Positions 55,998 through 64,000 of a DNA stretch of 64,000 nucleotides are shown here, piece by piece. The number at the start of each line of letters is the position of its first letter. Position 1 is the stretch's first letter. The notes under the pieces were generated by a model. That model saw only the letters and a program-made list of their open reading frames with translations, was not told the origin of the DNA and did not search any database. The position numbers and the translations under genes are program-made. The DNA lies in assembly GCF_011300685.1 (NCBI RefSeq), contig NZ_CP049864.1, positions 922,885 through 986,884 of the forward strand, in the 5' to 3' direction. This stretch comes from Lysobacter sp. HDW10 (lineage in GTDB: Bacteria > Pseudomonadota > Gammaproteobacteria > Xanthomonadales > Xanthomonadaceae).

Positions 55998-56963
55998 CTA
56001 AGCGGCCGCAGGTTCCAATCTGGCGCGATGCGCCTTGCGTCGAATACGGCTCCAAAGCTTGATGGCTTTCGACCACCCCGGCTTGTCATCGGGCGGTAGG
56101 GCGCTGCGGTTCGACCACACCAATTGCCACGCGGGCACGAGTCGGCCTTTGTACGCCGCGAGCAGGGCTTCAGAGAACCGGCCGGCAAACTCCGCTTGGC
56201 GCAATCCGGTGGTTGCGTACGACCGGCCCACCGTGGCTAGGCTTTCCAACCAATTCGCATTTCGTCGCGCCGAGTGACGGTCGCCGCTGCCGCGACCCAA
56301 AGTCGTGCAGGCATGTTCATGGCGTCTGAACTGCACTAGGGGCGCGTCCAAATAGACCACGCCATTTCGACCTGCCGCACTCAGGGCAAGCCACCAGTCG
56401 TGGAAGAAGCCTTCGGGTGCGGGCCCTGCGACGGGTAAAAGCGACTTTCGAATGAGGCAGGCGTGACCGGACACCGTGTTTTGAAAGAACAACGGAATCG
56501 GATTTTTCCCCGAAAACATCACCAGCTCGTCCGAGACCGAGCGATTGAGCGGCTTGCCCGCTTCGTCGATGTATGTCGAGTCGCAGTACGCGATGTCAGC
56601 GGTGCCAATGACGGCGTGCAACTTGATCAGCTTGTCCAAAGCCCAGATGTCGTCTTGGTCTGCCGGGGCGATCCAGTCTGCTTCAGCCAAGGCCATGCAT
56701 TTTTCGAAACTTCTGAGGTGACCCAAATTTGTTGCATTGCGGTAGAGACGGATGCGCGAGTCAGCCGCTGCACGGGATTCGAGCAAGGCCCAAGTGTTGT
56801 CGGTCGACGCATCGTCCAGCACCACCAATTCGAGGTTCACACCTTGCTGCGCCAAGATGGAATCCAGCTGCGCTGTCAGGTGTGCGGCACCATTCCACGT
56901 GCACAGCGCCACACTAATGAAAGGTGGGGCGTCTATGCCGGAGGTGATAGTGACCTTAGTCAT
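55998..56963 (-). CDS. Glycosyltransferase family 2, rhamnosyltransferase-like
   Basis: A 321-residue GT-A enzyme: ISVALCTWNGAAHLTAQLDSI, LDDASTDNT, and APADQDDIWALDKL, the QDDIW box of rhamnosyltransferase-like GT2s, followed by GFFHDWWLALSAA. ATG 56963 was preferred over a longer frame to 57095, because the extra stretch runs into the aceE upstream region. Together with the rmlD-like gene it hints at a rhamnose-containing surface glycan, although no further cluster genes are present. Confidence 0.82.
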   Translation of the reverse strand: MTKVTITSGIDAPPFISVALCTWNGAAHLTAQLDSILAQQGVNLELVVLDDASTDNTWALLESRAAADSRIRLYRNATNLGHLRSFEKCMALAEADWIAPADQDDIWALDKLIKLHAVIGTADIAYCDSTYIDEAGKPLNRSVSDELVMFSGKNPIPLFFQNTVSGHACLIRKSLLPVAGPAPEGFFHDWWLALSAAGRNGVVYLDAPLVQFRRHEHACTTLGRGSGDRHSARRNANWLESLATVGRSYATTGLRQAEFAGRFSEALLAAYKGRLVPAWQLVWSNRSALPPDDKPGWSKAIKLWSRIRRKAHRARLEPAAA

Positions 56964-57100
56964 GTATGGAGCGTATGCAGGTTCGTGACGGGAATCAATC
57001 TTTGGCTGAAAAATATTTAATACGGGTAAAAATCCAAGCACTGCCCGAATGTCGCTCACCCTTGCTAAACTCGGGTCAATCCGATTGAAGAGCACACCGA

Positions 57101-59806
57101 ATGTCTTGGCTCAATGACCTGTTGCAAAACGACCCCGACCCCACTGAAACCCGTGAATGGATTGAATCGATCAAGGCGGTCATTGACCACCAAGGCGGGC
57201 AACGTGCCCACCAATTGCTGGAGGGCATGGTTCAGCTGACGCGTCGCGCAGGCGTCGATCTGCCGTTCGCGCCGACAACCGAATACATCAACACCATTCC
57301 GCCGGAGTTGGAGCCCAACTTCCCGGGCGACAGCAATATGGAATGGCGCATCCGTTCGATCATTCGCTGGAACGCCATGGCGATGGTCGTGCGCGCCAAT
57401 CGTAAGCCGGGCGATCTCGGCGGACACATTGCGAGCTTCGCTTCGTCGGCCACGCTGTATGACGTGGGCTTCAACCACTTCTGGCGCGCTGCGTCTGAAA
57501 ACCATCCGGGCGACTTGCTGTACATCCAAGGCCACAGCTCACCTGGCATCTATGCGCGTTCCTTCCTCGAAGGCCGCATCACGGAAGACCAACTCGACAA
57601 CTTCCGCATGGAAGTACACGGCAAGGGCATCAGCTCGTATCCACATCCTTGGTTGATGCCGGACTACTGGCAGACCCCGACGGTGTCGATGGGCCTGGGC
57701 CCGTTGGCGGCCATCTATCAAGCGCGTCATTGGAAGTATCTGGAAGCACGCGGCCTGATGCCGAAAACCGATCGCAAGGTGTGGTGCTTCCTCGGTGACG
57801 GTGAAACCGACGAGCCGGAAAGCTTGGGTGCGATTTCTGTCGCGGGCCGCGAAGGCTTGGACAACCTTGTCTTCGTCATCAACTGCAACTTGCAACGCCT
57901 CGACGGTCCGGTGCGCGGCAACGGCAAGATCATTCAAGAACTGGAAGGCAACTTCCGCGGCGCCGGTTGGAATGTCATCAAGTTGGTGTGGGGCAGCTAT
58001 TGGGATCCGCTTTTGGCGCAAGACACCGACGGCATCCTGAAGCGCATCATGATGGACACCGTCGACGGCGAATACCAAAACTGCAAGGCATTCGGTGGCG
58101 CGTATACGCGTGAACATTTCTTCGGCAAATCGCCGGAGACACTGCGCATGGTCGCCAACCTGAGTGACGACGACATTTGGCGTTTGAATCGCGGCGGTCA
58201 CGATCCGCACAAGGTGTATGCGGCGTACGACGCAGCGGTTAAGACCACGGGCATGCCGACGGTCATCTTGGCAAAGACGGTCAAGGGCTATGGCATGGGC
58301 GCGGCGGGCGAAGCATTGAATCCTACCCACCAAACCAAGAAGTTGGATGACGAAGCCGTCCAGATCTTCCGCAAGCGTTTCCAACTCAATATTCCAGACG
58401 AAGCCTTCGAAAAGAATTCGGTGCCGTTCTTCAAGCCGGACGAAAAATCGCCTGAAATCGAATACATGCGCGAACGTCGTGCCGCGCTCGGCGGTCACTT
58501 GCCGGCGCGTCGCAGAAAGAGCAAAGAGTCGTTGCAAGTCCCGAAGCTGGACACTTTCGAACGCTTGCTGAAAGACACCGGCGAACGCGAAATCTCGACC
58601 ACCATGGCGTTCGTTCAAGCCTTGGGTATTTTGTTGCGTGACAAAGATGTCGGTCCGCGTTGCGTGCCGATCGTCGCCGATGAAGCGCGCACCTTCGGTA
58701 TGGAAGGCATGTTCCGCCAGTTGGGTATCTACGCGCCGCAGGGTCAGAAGTACAAGCCGGTGGACGCAGACCAATTGATGTTCTATCGCGAAGATGCGGC
58801 CGGACAAGTGTTGGAAGAGGGCATCACCGAAGCGGGTGCATTTGCATCTTGGATGGCAGCTGCGACCAGCTACAGCACCAACGATCTGCAAATGTTGCCG
58901 TTCTATATTTACTACTCGATGTTCGGCTTCCAACGTGTCGGCGACGCCGCATGGCAAGCCGCGGATATGCGCTCACGCGGCTTCATGCTGGGCGGTACCG
59001 CAGGTCGCACCACTTTGAATGGCGAAGGTCTGCAACACGAAGATGGTCAGTCGCATGTGCAGGCATCGATCATTCCGAACTGCCGCAGCTACGATCCGAC
59101 CTTCGGCTATGAAGTCGTGACCATCTTGCAACACGGCATGCAGCGCATGCTGACCGAGCAGGAAGATGAGTACTACTACATCACCCTGATGAATGAGAAC
59201 TACACCCATCCGGCGATGCCCGAAGGCAGTGCGGAAAACATCATCAAGGGCATGTACTTGTTGCGCGAAGCGCCAGCCGCCAAGGGCAAGAGCAAGTCGG
59301 CCGGTGGTTTGAAAGTGCAGTTGATGGGCAGCGGCACGATTTTGCGTGAAGTCATTGCAGCGGCAGATCTGCTTGAAGCAGAGTTTGGTATTGCAGCTGA
59401 CATTTGGAGCTGCCCGAGCTTCAACGAACTCGCACGTGACGGCGAAGATGCCACGCGCTGGAATCGTCGCAATCCTGAAGCGAAGTCGCCGCGTAAGTCA
59501 CACGTCGGCAAGTTGCTTGAAGGGCGCGAAGGTCCGGCCATTGCGGCGACGGATTACATCCGTACATTCGCAAACCAGATTCGCGAGTTCGTGCCGATGC
59601 ACTATGTGGTGCTAGGTACGGATGGTTTCGGTCGCAGTGATACGCGCGCCAACTTGCGTCATCACTTCGAGGTCGATCGCTATCACGTTGCACACGCGGC
59701 CGTCGTTGCCTTGTTTGAAACCGGCAAACTGACTGCGAAAGATGTGGCGCGCGCCATCAAAGTTTGGAACATCGACGGCGACAAGCCGAACCCGCTGTAC
59801 GTCTAA
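57101..59806 (+). CDS. aceE: Pyruvate dehydrogenase E1 component (homodimeric)
   Basis: Thiamine-diphosphate E1 of the pyruvate dehydrogenase complex, 901 residues, converting pyruvate to acetyl groups for E2. TPP motif GDGETDEPESLGAIS...NCNLQRLDGPVRGNGK; SHVQASIIPNCRSYDPTFGYE and ALGTDGFG-like VVLGTDGFGRSD near the C-terminus are typical of AceE. GAAGAG precedes the ATG by 8 bases. The 137 bases upstream are AT-rich and likely hold the promoter. aceF/lpd are not in the window. Confidence 0.97.
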   Translation: MSWLNDLLQNDPDPTETREWIESIKAVIDHQGGQRAHQLLEGMVQLTRRAGVDLPFAPTTEYINTIPPELEPNFPGDSNMEWRIRSIIRWNAMAMVVRANRKPGDLGGHIASFASSATLYDVGFNHFWRAASENHPGDLLYIQGHSSPGIYARSFLEGRITEDQLDNFRMEVHGKGISSYPHPWLMPDYWQTPTVSMGLGPLAAIYQARHWKYLEARGLMPKTDRKVWCFLGDGETDEPESLGAISVAGREGLDNLVFVINCNLQRLDGPVRGNGKIIQELEGNFRGAGWNVIKLVWGSYWDPLLAQDTDGILKRIMMDTVDGEYQNCKAFGGAYTREHFFGKSPETLRMVANLSDDDIWRLNRGGHDPHKVYAAYDAAVKTTGMPTVILAKTVKGYGMGAAGEALNPTHQTKKLDDEAVQIFRKRFQLNIPDEAFEKNSVPFFKPDEKSPEIEYMRERRAALGGHLPARRRKSKESLQVPKLDTFERLLKDTGEREISTTMAFVQALGILLRDKDVGPRCVPIVADEARTFGMEGMFRQLGIYAPQGQKYKPVDADQLMFYREDAAGQVLEEGITEAGAFASWMAAATSYSTNDLQMLPFYIYYSMFGFQRVGDAAWQAADMRSRGFMLGGTAGRTTLNGEGLQHEDGQSHVQASIIPNCRSYDPTFGYEVVTILQHGMQRMLTEQEDEYYYITLMNENYTHPAMPEGSAENIIKGMYLLREAPAAKGKSKSAGGLKVQLMGSGTILREVIAAADLLEAEFGIAADIWSCPSFNELARDGEDATRWNRRNPEAKSPRKSHVGKLLEGREGPAIAATDYIRTFANQIREFVPMHYVVLGTDGFGRSDTRANLRHHFEVDRYHVAHAAVVALFETGKLTAKDVARAIKVWNIDGDKPNPLYV

Positions 59807-59807
59807 T

Positions 59808-59834
59808 AAGACAAGCGCACTTAGCGCTTGTCTT
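59808..59834. terminator. Bidirectional terminator between aceE and tex
   Basis: AAGACAAGCGC / GCGCTTGTCTT perfect 11-base stem with loop ACTTA. The T-run after it is short, so efficiency is uncertain. The loop contains the tex stop codon, so the tail of tex overlaps the stem. Confidence 0.62.
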
Positions 59835-62148
59835 TCGCCTTGGCAAATGCATCTGCCAAGGCGGAATTGATCGGCGCGGCGACGGGTTTCGCCGCGCGCT
59901 CTTGGCGCATGGGTCGCGGCCCTTGATGTTTGGCGGGCTGCGACGTGGCGGGTGCGGGTGCATCCGTCAATCTGCGTGTCAAAGCAATGCGCTTGCGCGC
60001 GACGTCGACCTCCAACACTTTCACTTTGACGATGTCGCCGGTCTTTACCACTTCACGCGGGTCTTTGATGAAGCGGTCTGACAAAGCCGAGATATGCACC
60101 AAGCCATCTTGGTGAACGCCGATATCAACGAAGGCGCCGAAGGCAGCGACGTTGCTGACGACACCTTCCAACACCATGCCAACTTTTAGATCCTTGATGT
60201 CGTGCACACCGTCTGCAAACTGCACCGCTTGAAATGCGGGGCGCGGATCTCGGCCCGGCTTTTCGAGCTCAGACAAGATGTCACGGACGGTCGGTTCGCC
60301 GAACTGCGCGTCTGTAAACTGCGCGGGTTTCAGCGCACGCAAGGTGGCGATATCACCGATCAAGGCATCTGCGTGCTTGCCGGTGGCGGCCAGAATACGT
60401 TCAACGACCGGGTACGCTTCCGGGTGCACGGACGAGGCATCCAGCGGTTGATCGCCTTGCGTGATGCGCAAGAATCCTGCGCATTGCTCGAAGGTCTTGT
60501 CGCCGAGGCGCGGCACCTCAAGTAATTGCGAGCGGGCACGGAAGGCACCGCGTGCATCACGATGGATCACGATGTTTTCGGCGACCGACGATGACAAGCC
60601 CGAGACACGGGTCAGCAGTGCCGCAGACGCGGTGTTGACGTCGACACCCACGGCATTCACGCAGTCTTCGACGGTCGCATCCAATGCGCGTGCCAACTGG
60701 TACTGATCAACGTCGTGTTGGTACTGACCGACGCCAATCGCTTTGGGTTCGATCTTCACCAATTCCGCCAATGGATCTTGCAGCCTGCGTGCAATCGACA
60801 CCGCGCCACGCAAAGACACATCGAGATGTGGAAACTCGCGTGCGGCCAGTTCAGATGCGGAGTAGACCGATGCACCCGCTTCACTCACCACCAGCTTGTT
60901 TGGCGCCTGACCTGCCATGCGTTTGATCAGGTCTGCGGCCAATGCATCCGTCTCACGGCTGGCCGTGCCATTGCCGATCGCGATCAATTGCACCGCATGT
61001 TGCGTCACCAACGCCTGCAAGGTTGCCAACGATGCATCCCATTGCTTCTTCGGCGCGTGCGGATAAATCGTGTCGGTGGCAACGCACTTGCCGGTGGCAT
61101 CGACAACGGCGACTTTCACGCCGGTTCGCAGGCCCGGGTCCAAGCCCATCACGGCTTTCGCGCCCGCCGGTGCAGCCAACAGCAGATCTTTCAAGTTGCT
61201 ACCAAAAACACTGATCGCTTCTGCATCCGCTCGCTCACGCGCTTGTTGCATCAAGTCGATCATCAAATGCAAATGCAGTTTGGCTTTCCAGGTCAATCGA
61301 CAGGCCATGAGCAGCCATGCATCAGCCGGACGTTGTTTGGCACGCACACCGGCGTGCACGGCCACTTGGCCTTCTGCGAACTGATGACCTGCGTCCGGGT
61401 CAGCGCCGGGCTCGAGGTCCAGAGTGATGAATGCTTCGCGACGTGCGCGCAAGAGTGCCAACATCCGATGCGACGGGATCTTGGCCAACAATTCCGCATG
61501 ATCAAAATAGTCGCGAAACTTCGCGCCTTCTTCCTCTTTGCCTGCCACCACTTTCGCGCGCAAGACACCGACGTCATTCAGCCATGTGCGCAATGATTGA
61601 ATCAGTCCCGCATCTTCGCCCCAACGTTCGATCAAGATCGCACGCGCGCCTTCGAGTGCGGCTTTGACGTCTGCGACGCCCTTTTCCGCATCGACGAAGC
61701 TAGCGGCAAACGTGTCGGGGTCGTTGTTCGGATCTGCCAACAAGCCATGGGCCAAGGGTTCCAATCCGGCTTCGCGTGCAATCTGAGCGCGCGTGCGTCG
61801 TTTGGGCTTGAAGGGCAAGTACAGATCTTCCAGGTGCGACTTGTTGTCGGCCGCTTCAATGTCGGCGCGCAATGCGTCGGTCATCTGACCTTGCGACTCG
61901 ATGCTCGCCAAAATGGATGCGCGTCGATCTTCCAATTCGCGCAAATACAACAGGCGCGACTCAAGCAAGCGCAGTTGGGTGTCATCCAGGCCCTCGGTGA
62001 CCTCTTTGCGGTACCGCGCAATAAACGGCACCGTTGCACCGCCATCCAACAAGTCGACGGCGGCCTTCACCTGCGCAAGGCGGGCTGCGGTGTCGGTGGC
62101 CAGAGTTTCAAGGATTCGGTGCTGTGCGGCGGTGCTGAGAGCGGGCAT
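59821..62148 (-). CDS. tex: Tex family transcription accessory / RNA-binding protein
   Basis: A 775-residue conserved nucleic-acid-binding protein. Helical N-terminal domain; YqgF-like RNase H fold at about 325-450 ([33 protein letters not shown]); helix-hairpin-helix repeats around [20 protein letters not shown]; and a C-terminal S1 domain ([21 protein letters not shown]). A low-complexity basic tail follows. It converges with aceE. Confidence 0.95.
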   Translation of the reverse strand: MPALSTAAQHRILETLATDTAARLAQVKAAVDLLDGGATVPFIARYRKEVTEGLDDTQLRLLESRLLYLRELEDRRASILASIESQGQMTDALRADIEAADNKSHLEDLYLPFKPKRRTRAQIAREAGLEPLAHGLLADPNNDPDTFAASFVDAEKGVADVKAALEGARAILIERWGEDAGLIQSLRTWLNDVGVLRAKVVAGKEEEGAKFRDYFDHAELLAKIPSHRMLALLRARREAFITLDLEPGADPDAGHQFAEGQVAVHAGVRAKQRPADAWLLMACRLTWKAKLHLHLMIDLMQQARERADAEAISVFGSNLKDLLLAAPAGAKAVMGLDPGLRTGVKVAVVDATGKCVATDTIYPHAPKKQWDASLATLQALVTQHAVQLIAIGNGTASRETDALAADLIKRMAGQAPNKLVVSEAGASVYSASELAAREFPHLDVSLRGAVSIARRLQDPLAELVKIEPKAIGVGQYQHDVDQYQLARALDATVEDCVNAVGVDVNTASAALLTRVSGLSSSVAENIVIHRDARGAFRARSQLLEVPRLGDKTFEQCAGFLRITQGDQPLDASSVHPEAYPVVERILAATGKHADALIGDIATLRALKPAQFTDAQFGEPTVRDILSELEKPGRDPRPAFQAVQFADGVHDIKDLKVGMVLEGVVSNVAAFGAFVDIGVHQDGLVHISALSDRFIKDPREVVKTGDIVKVKVLEVDVARKRIALTRRLTDAPAPATSQPAKHQGPRPMRQERAAKPVAAPINSALADAFAKAKDKR

Positions 62149-62267
62149 CTAATGACAGGGTGACGACTGGGCCGCCAATTATGACGGGCGACCGCCGGGT
62201 GCGCGACCGACCGTGGGGAACAGAAGCCGTGTGGGATAATCGAGCCTGAATTCATTGGCTTTCATGT

Positions 62268-62861
62268 ATGTCGACACCGGTCCAAAAACGTCTTAACCCG
62301 CTTCAAGGCTTGATCTTCTCTTCTCGTTGGCTGCAGTTGCCGCTCTATCTCGGGCTGATCATCGCGCAAGCCATCTACGTTTGGCAGTTCGGTGTCGAAC
62401 TTGTGCACTTGGTTCAACAAGTGTTTGGCGGCCATGAACCGCCCGTCGGCGAAGTCAGCAAGTCGGCCGAAGTGATCATCATGTTGATCGTCTTGGGACT
62501 GATCGACGTCGTGATGATTTCCAACCTCCTGGTGATGGTGATTGTCGGCGGCTATGAAACTTTCGTTTCACGTTTGAACCTTGACGGCCATCCGGATCAA
62601 CCGGAGTGGTTGAGTCACGTGAATGCCAGCATGCTCAAGGTGAAGCTGGCAATGGCCATCATCGGCATCTCTTCCATTCATTTGCTGAAGACATTCATCG
62701 AAGTCGGCGACCTTGGCACACCCAATAGCCAATTCACACAACAAGGTGTGATGTGGCAGACGATCATCCACGTTGTATTTATCTTGTCGGCGATCGGTAT
62801 TGCTTGGACGGATCGCTTGATGTCGCACGTGGACAACGGGCGCGAGCACGAACAGCACTGA
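62268..62861 (+). CDS. YqhA/UPF0114 family membrane protein
   Basis: A 197-residue membrane protein with three to four hydrophobic helices (near LPLYLGLIIAQAIYVW, IIMLIVLGLIDVVMISNLLVMVIVGGY, LAMAIIGISSIHLL, IIHVVFILSAIGIAW). SSRWLQLPLYLGL and GGYETFVSR are conserved UPF0114 blocks. Function unknown. The stop shares a base with the uvrD start (TGATG), so the two are coupled. Confidence 0.88.
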   Translation: MSTPVQKRLNPLQGLIFSSRWLQLPLYLGLIIAQAIYVWQFGVELVHLVQQVFGGHEPPVGEVSKSAEVIIMLIVLGLIDVVMISNLLVMVIVGGYETFVSRLNLDGHPDQPEWLSHVNASMLKVKLAMAIIGISSIHLLKTFIEVGDLGTPNSQFTQQGVMWQTIIHVVFILSAIGIAWTDRLMSHVDNGREHEQH

Positions 62862-64000
62862 TGGATGTATCGGGACTGCTTGACGGCTTAAATACCGCGC
62901 AACGCGAAGCGGTTTCCGCACCGCCGGGTCACTATTTGGTGCTGGCGGGCGCGGGGTCCGGCAAGACCCGTGTATTGACCCATCGCATGGGTTGGCTGAA
63001 CCAAGTGCACGGCGTGCCTGCGCACGGCATTTTTGCGGTTACATTTACCAACAAAGCCGCGGCCGAAATGCGTCACCGTGTGCAGGACCTCATGCCCGGC
63101 AGTCGCGGCATGTGGGTCGGTACGTTCCACGGGCTTGCGCATCGCTTGCTGCGCTTGCATTGGCAAGACGCGAAGTTGCCTGAGAGCTTTCAGATTCTCG
63201 ACAGCGATGACCAACTGCGCATGGTCAAACGGGTGCTGCAGCAACTTGAGATCGACGACGCCCGCTTCCCGCCGCGTCAGATTGCTTGGTGGATCAATCA
63301 GCAGAAAGATGAAGGCCGTCGACCGCAACATATCCAAGCGGGCAAGGACGAACTCTCAGAAGTGATGTTGAAGGCCTACACCTTGTATCAGCAGCGCTGT
63401 GACAACGCGGGCTTGGTCGACTTTGCAGAAATTCTGCTGCGCGCCCATGAAGTGCTGCGTGATACACCGGTCTTGCTCGCGCACTATCGCAATCGCTTCC
63501 AAGACATTCTGATCGACGAGTTTCAAGACACCAACGCGATTCAATATGGGTTTATTCGACTGCTGGCGGGCGATACCGGCCGCGTCTTTGTCGTTGGCGA
63601 CGATGACCAAGCCATTTATGGTTGGCGCGGTGCCAAGGTTGAGAATGTTCAGCGCTTCTTGCGCGACTTTGATGGCGCGCAAACGATTCGACTTGAGCAG
63701 AACTACCGATCAACCGCGAACATTCTGAGTGCCGCGAACGCCGTCATTGCACACAATCCGGAGCGCCTAGGTAAACAGCTCTGGACAGATTCGGGTGAAG
63801 GCGAACCCATCGACCTCTATGCCGCCTACTCGGAAATCGACGAGGCGAACTACGTGGTGGGTCGCGTCAAGCATTGGGTGCAGTCGGGTGGGGCGCATCG
63901 GGATTGCGCGATTTTGTATCGGAGCAATGCGCAATCGCGTGCATTTGAGGAAGCCCTGATCGTCGCGCAAATGCCCTATCGCGTGTACGGTGGCGTTCGC
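62861..64000 (+). CDS. uvrD: DNA helicase II (UvrD), 3' end cut by window
   Basis: 3'-5' SF1 helicase of nucleotide-excision and mismatch repair. About 380 residues are visible: Walker A LAGAGSGKTRVLTHR, motif Ia VTFTNKAAAEMRHR, Walker B DEFQDTNAIQY, motif III GDDDQAIYGWRGA, motif IV QNYRST. The N-terminus MDVSGLLDGLNTAQREAV is close to the E. coli UvrD start, separating it from Rep. It begins at the TGATG junction with the UPF0114 gene and continues past base 64000. Confidence 0.95.
   Translation, partial: MDVSGLLDGLNTAQREAVSAPPGHYLVLAGAGSGKTRVLTHRMGWLNQVHGVPAHGIFAVTFTNKAAAEMRHRVQDLMPGSRGMWVGTFHGLAHRLLRLHWQDAKLPESFQILDSDDQLRMVKRVLQQLEIDDARFPPRQIAWWINQQKDEGRRPQHIQAGKDELSEVMLKAYTLYQQRCDNAGLVDFAEILLRAHEVLRDTPVLLAHYRNRFQDILIDEFQDTNAIQYGFIRLLAGDTGRVFVVGDDDQAIYGWRGAKVENVQRFLRDFDGAQTIRLEQNYRSTANILSAANAVIAHNPERLGKQLWTDSGEGEPIDLYAAYSEIDEANYVVGRVKHWVQSGGAHRDCAILYRSNAQSRAFEEALIVAQMPYRVYGGVR

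Noticed and set aside
57539-58957. Long open frame antisense to aceE (about 470 codons)
   Set aside because: Entirely opposite aceE, with no domains or ribosome binding site; explained by codon-position composition.
62550-62680. CACGTG at about 62618 as a parS half-site
   Set aside because: It lies inside the UPF0114 coding sequence and lacks the flanking symmetric bases of parS.

Overview
The window reads as chromosomal DNA of a gammaproteobacterium of the Xanthomonadaceae/Lysobacteraceae. The main reasons are a xanthomonadin-type aryl polyene pigment cluster with a XanB2-like chorismatase, a Grx4-rhodanese fusion, and several exported M16/M13/S9 peptidases. The G+C content looks moderate for that family (impression, not computed). 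Coding density is very high, no gene-free stretch exceeds 300 bases, and many neighbouring genes overlap by 1-4 bases (ATGA or TGATG junctions). I saw no tRNA, rRNA, CRISPR array, integrase or transposase, and no recognisable transcription-factor gene.

Layout. 1-11.4 kb: 5' part of mutM, a fatty-acid desaturase with an EF-hand protein, a paired active/inactive M16 protease, an M13 lipoprotein protease, acs followed by a REP-like inverted repeat, rpmB-rpmG, and a DUF900 hydrolase lipoprotein. 11.4-16.5 kb (minus strand): a compact run 4'-phosphopantetheinyl transferase - rsmG - parA - parB - sugar epimerase - GT2 - LAB_N membrane protein. 16.5-36.5 kb: the aryl polyene region. An aryl-ACP ligase lies at 16.5 kb and is separated by housekeeping genes (xthA, ltaE, gamma carbonic anhydrase, aroE, hemB) from the main block. 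The main block has a minus-strand operon (flavoprotein - xanB2 - hemB - aroE), a nine-gene plus-strand operon (ACP, membrane protein, acyltransferase, dehydratase, second acyltransferase, LolA-like, MMPL exporter, second dehydratase, ketoreductase), and a facing minus-strand operon (KS-CLF fusion, GT2, flavin-dependent halogenase-like protein).

36.5-46.7 kb: YdcF-type protein, S9 peptidase, glutathione-dependent formaldehyde detoxification (frmA-fghA), an isolated rmlD-like gene, a paired canonical/degenerate amidohydrolase, and a glutaredoxin-IscA-like-rhodanese fusion. 46.8-64 kb: polysaccharide deacetylase, an aminotransferase-SGNH hydrolase-methyltransferase operon, rsgA, a DUF1704 protein with an HExxxH motif, maeB, two GT2 genes, aceE, tex, a YqhA-family membrane protein, and the 5' part of uvrD.

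How it works together (inference from family knowledge). XanB2 makes 3-hydroxybenzoate from chorismate, to which the adjacent aroE contributes. The ligase loads it on the ACP, which is activated by the phosphopantetheinyl transferase. The KS-CLF fusion, ketoreductase and two hot-dog dehydratases then build the polyene. One or both flavoproteins may halogenate it. The acyltransferases and GT2 would attach it to a carrier, and the MMPL/LolA-like pair would move it to the outer membrane. The features most worth follow-up are the fused KS-CLF, the two WxWxIP flavoproteins, the coupling of the pathway to hemB/aroE, the 104-base out-of-frame overlap inside the operon, and the bacterial HExxxH DUF1704 protein.
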